Below, in pieces: positions 63,968 through 64,000 of a DNA stretch of 64,000 bases. The DNA is from Arthrobacter celericrescens (lineage in GTDB: Bacteria; Actinomycetota; Actinomycetes; Actinomycetales; Micrococcaceae), in NCBI RefSeq assembly GCF_003614925.1, contig NZ_QYLP01000031.1, forward strand, positions 54,436 to 118,435, read 5' to 3'. Within the stretch, counting starts at the first letter, position 1, and each line of letters opens with the position of its first letter. The position numbers were made by a program, and so were the translations under genes. The notes under the pieces were generated by a model. It saw only the letters and a list, made by a program, of their open reading frames with translations. It did not search any database and was not told the DNA's origin.

Positions 63968-64000
63968 GTGCCCTCCAACTGCACGGAACCGGGACAGCGG

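Overview
The window is high-GC actinobacterial DNA, most likely an Arthrobacter/Pseudarthrobacter-type chromosome. This rests on the gene content and order (PdtaR-type ANTAR regulator, pyk, gltDB, lgt, trp, his, rib, rsmB-fmt-def), on GTG/TTG starts with 4-base overlaps, and on the mycothiol-era family TIGR03085. The genus is an inference; no 16S rRNA gene is present. The window has two parts that meet at a tRNA-Leu gene.

Bases 1-34163 are the right-hand part of an integrative conjugative element (or integrated conjugative plasmid). Its left end lies outside the window. It opens with the C-terminal end of a MobF/TraA-type relaxase-helicase and closes with a tyrosine integrase 88 bp from the 3' end of tRNA-Leu(CAA). 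In between are a minus-strand operon for a type I restriction-modification system (hsdM-hsdS-hsdR) continued without a gap by a YgjP-type metalloprotease and an OLD-type ATPase/TOPRIM nuclease; ssb and an ArdC-type antirestriction protein; and a type IV secretion/conjugation block (DUF4913-like, VirD4 coupling protein, VirB4 ATPase, SCO6880-type protein, TrbL/VirB6-like, small membrane protein, NlpC/P60 wall hydrolase, membrane-anchored protein, sigma-like factor). That block is interrupted by cargo (a GIY-YIG protein and two unknown proteins). Next comes a control region (two ArsR-like winged-helix regulators, an EspR-like HTH protein, an excisionase-like protein, striking palindromes). The last stretch is a cargo island holding an Mrr-like nuclease and HEPN-like candidates, with decayed remnants (resolvase/CPBP-protease scar, IS21 istA fragment).

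Bases 34164-64000 are ordinary core chromosome: tRNA-Leu, pdtaR, pyk, gltDB, lgt, a trp cluster (trpA, trpB, trpC, small and medium membrane proteins, trpE), hisI, a TIGR03085 protein, hisF-hisG-hisE, a riboflavin operon read ribM-ribD-ribE-ribB-ribA-ribH behind an FMN riboswitch, then rpe, rsmB-fmt-def, and a conserved PD-(D/E)XK protein. The end of the window is a tRNA cluster: Val(CAC) on the minus strand, then Gly-Cys-Val-Gly-Val-Gly on the plus strand, in which a Gly/Val unit has been duplicated.

As a working picture, the element moves by relaxase plus T4SS and enters with SSB and ArdC, which would protect incoming DNA. It installs a type I RM system with extra effectors, and carries its own small regulatory circuit near the integrase end. 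No CRISPR array or intact insertion sequence was seen.
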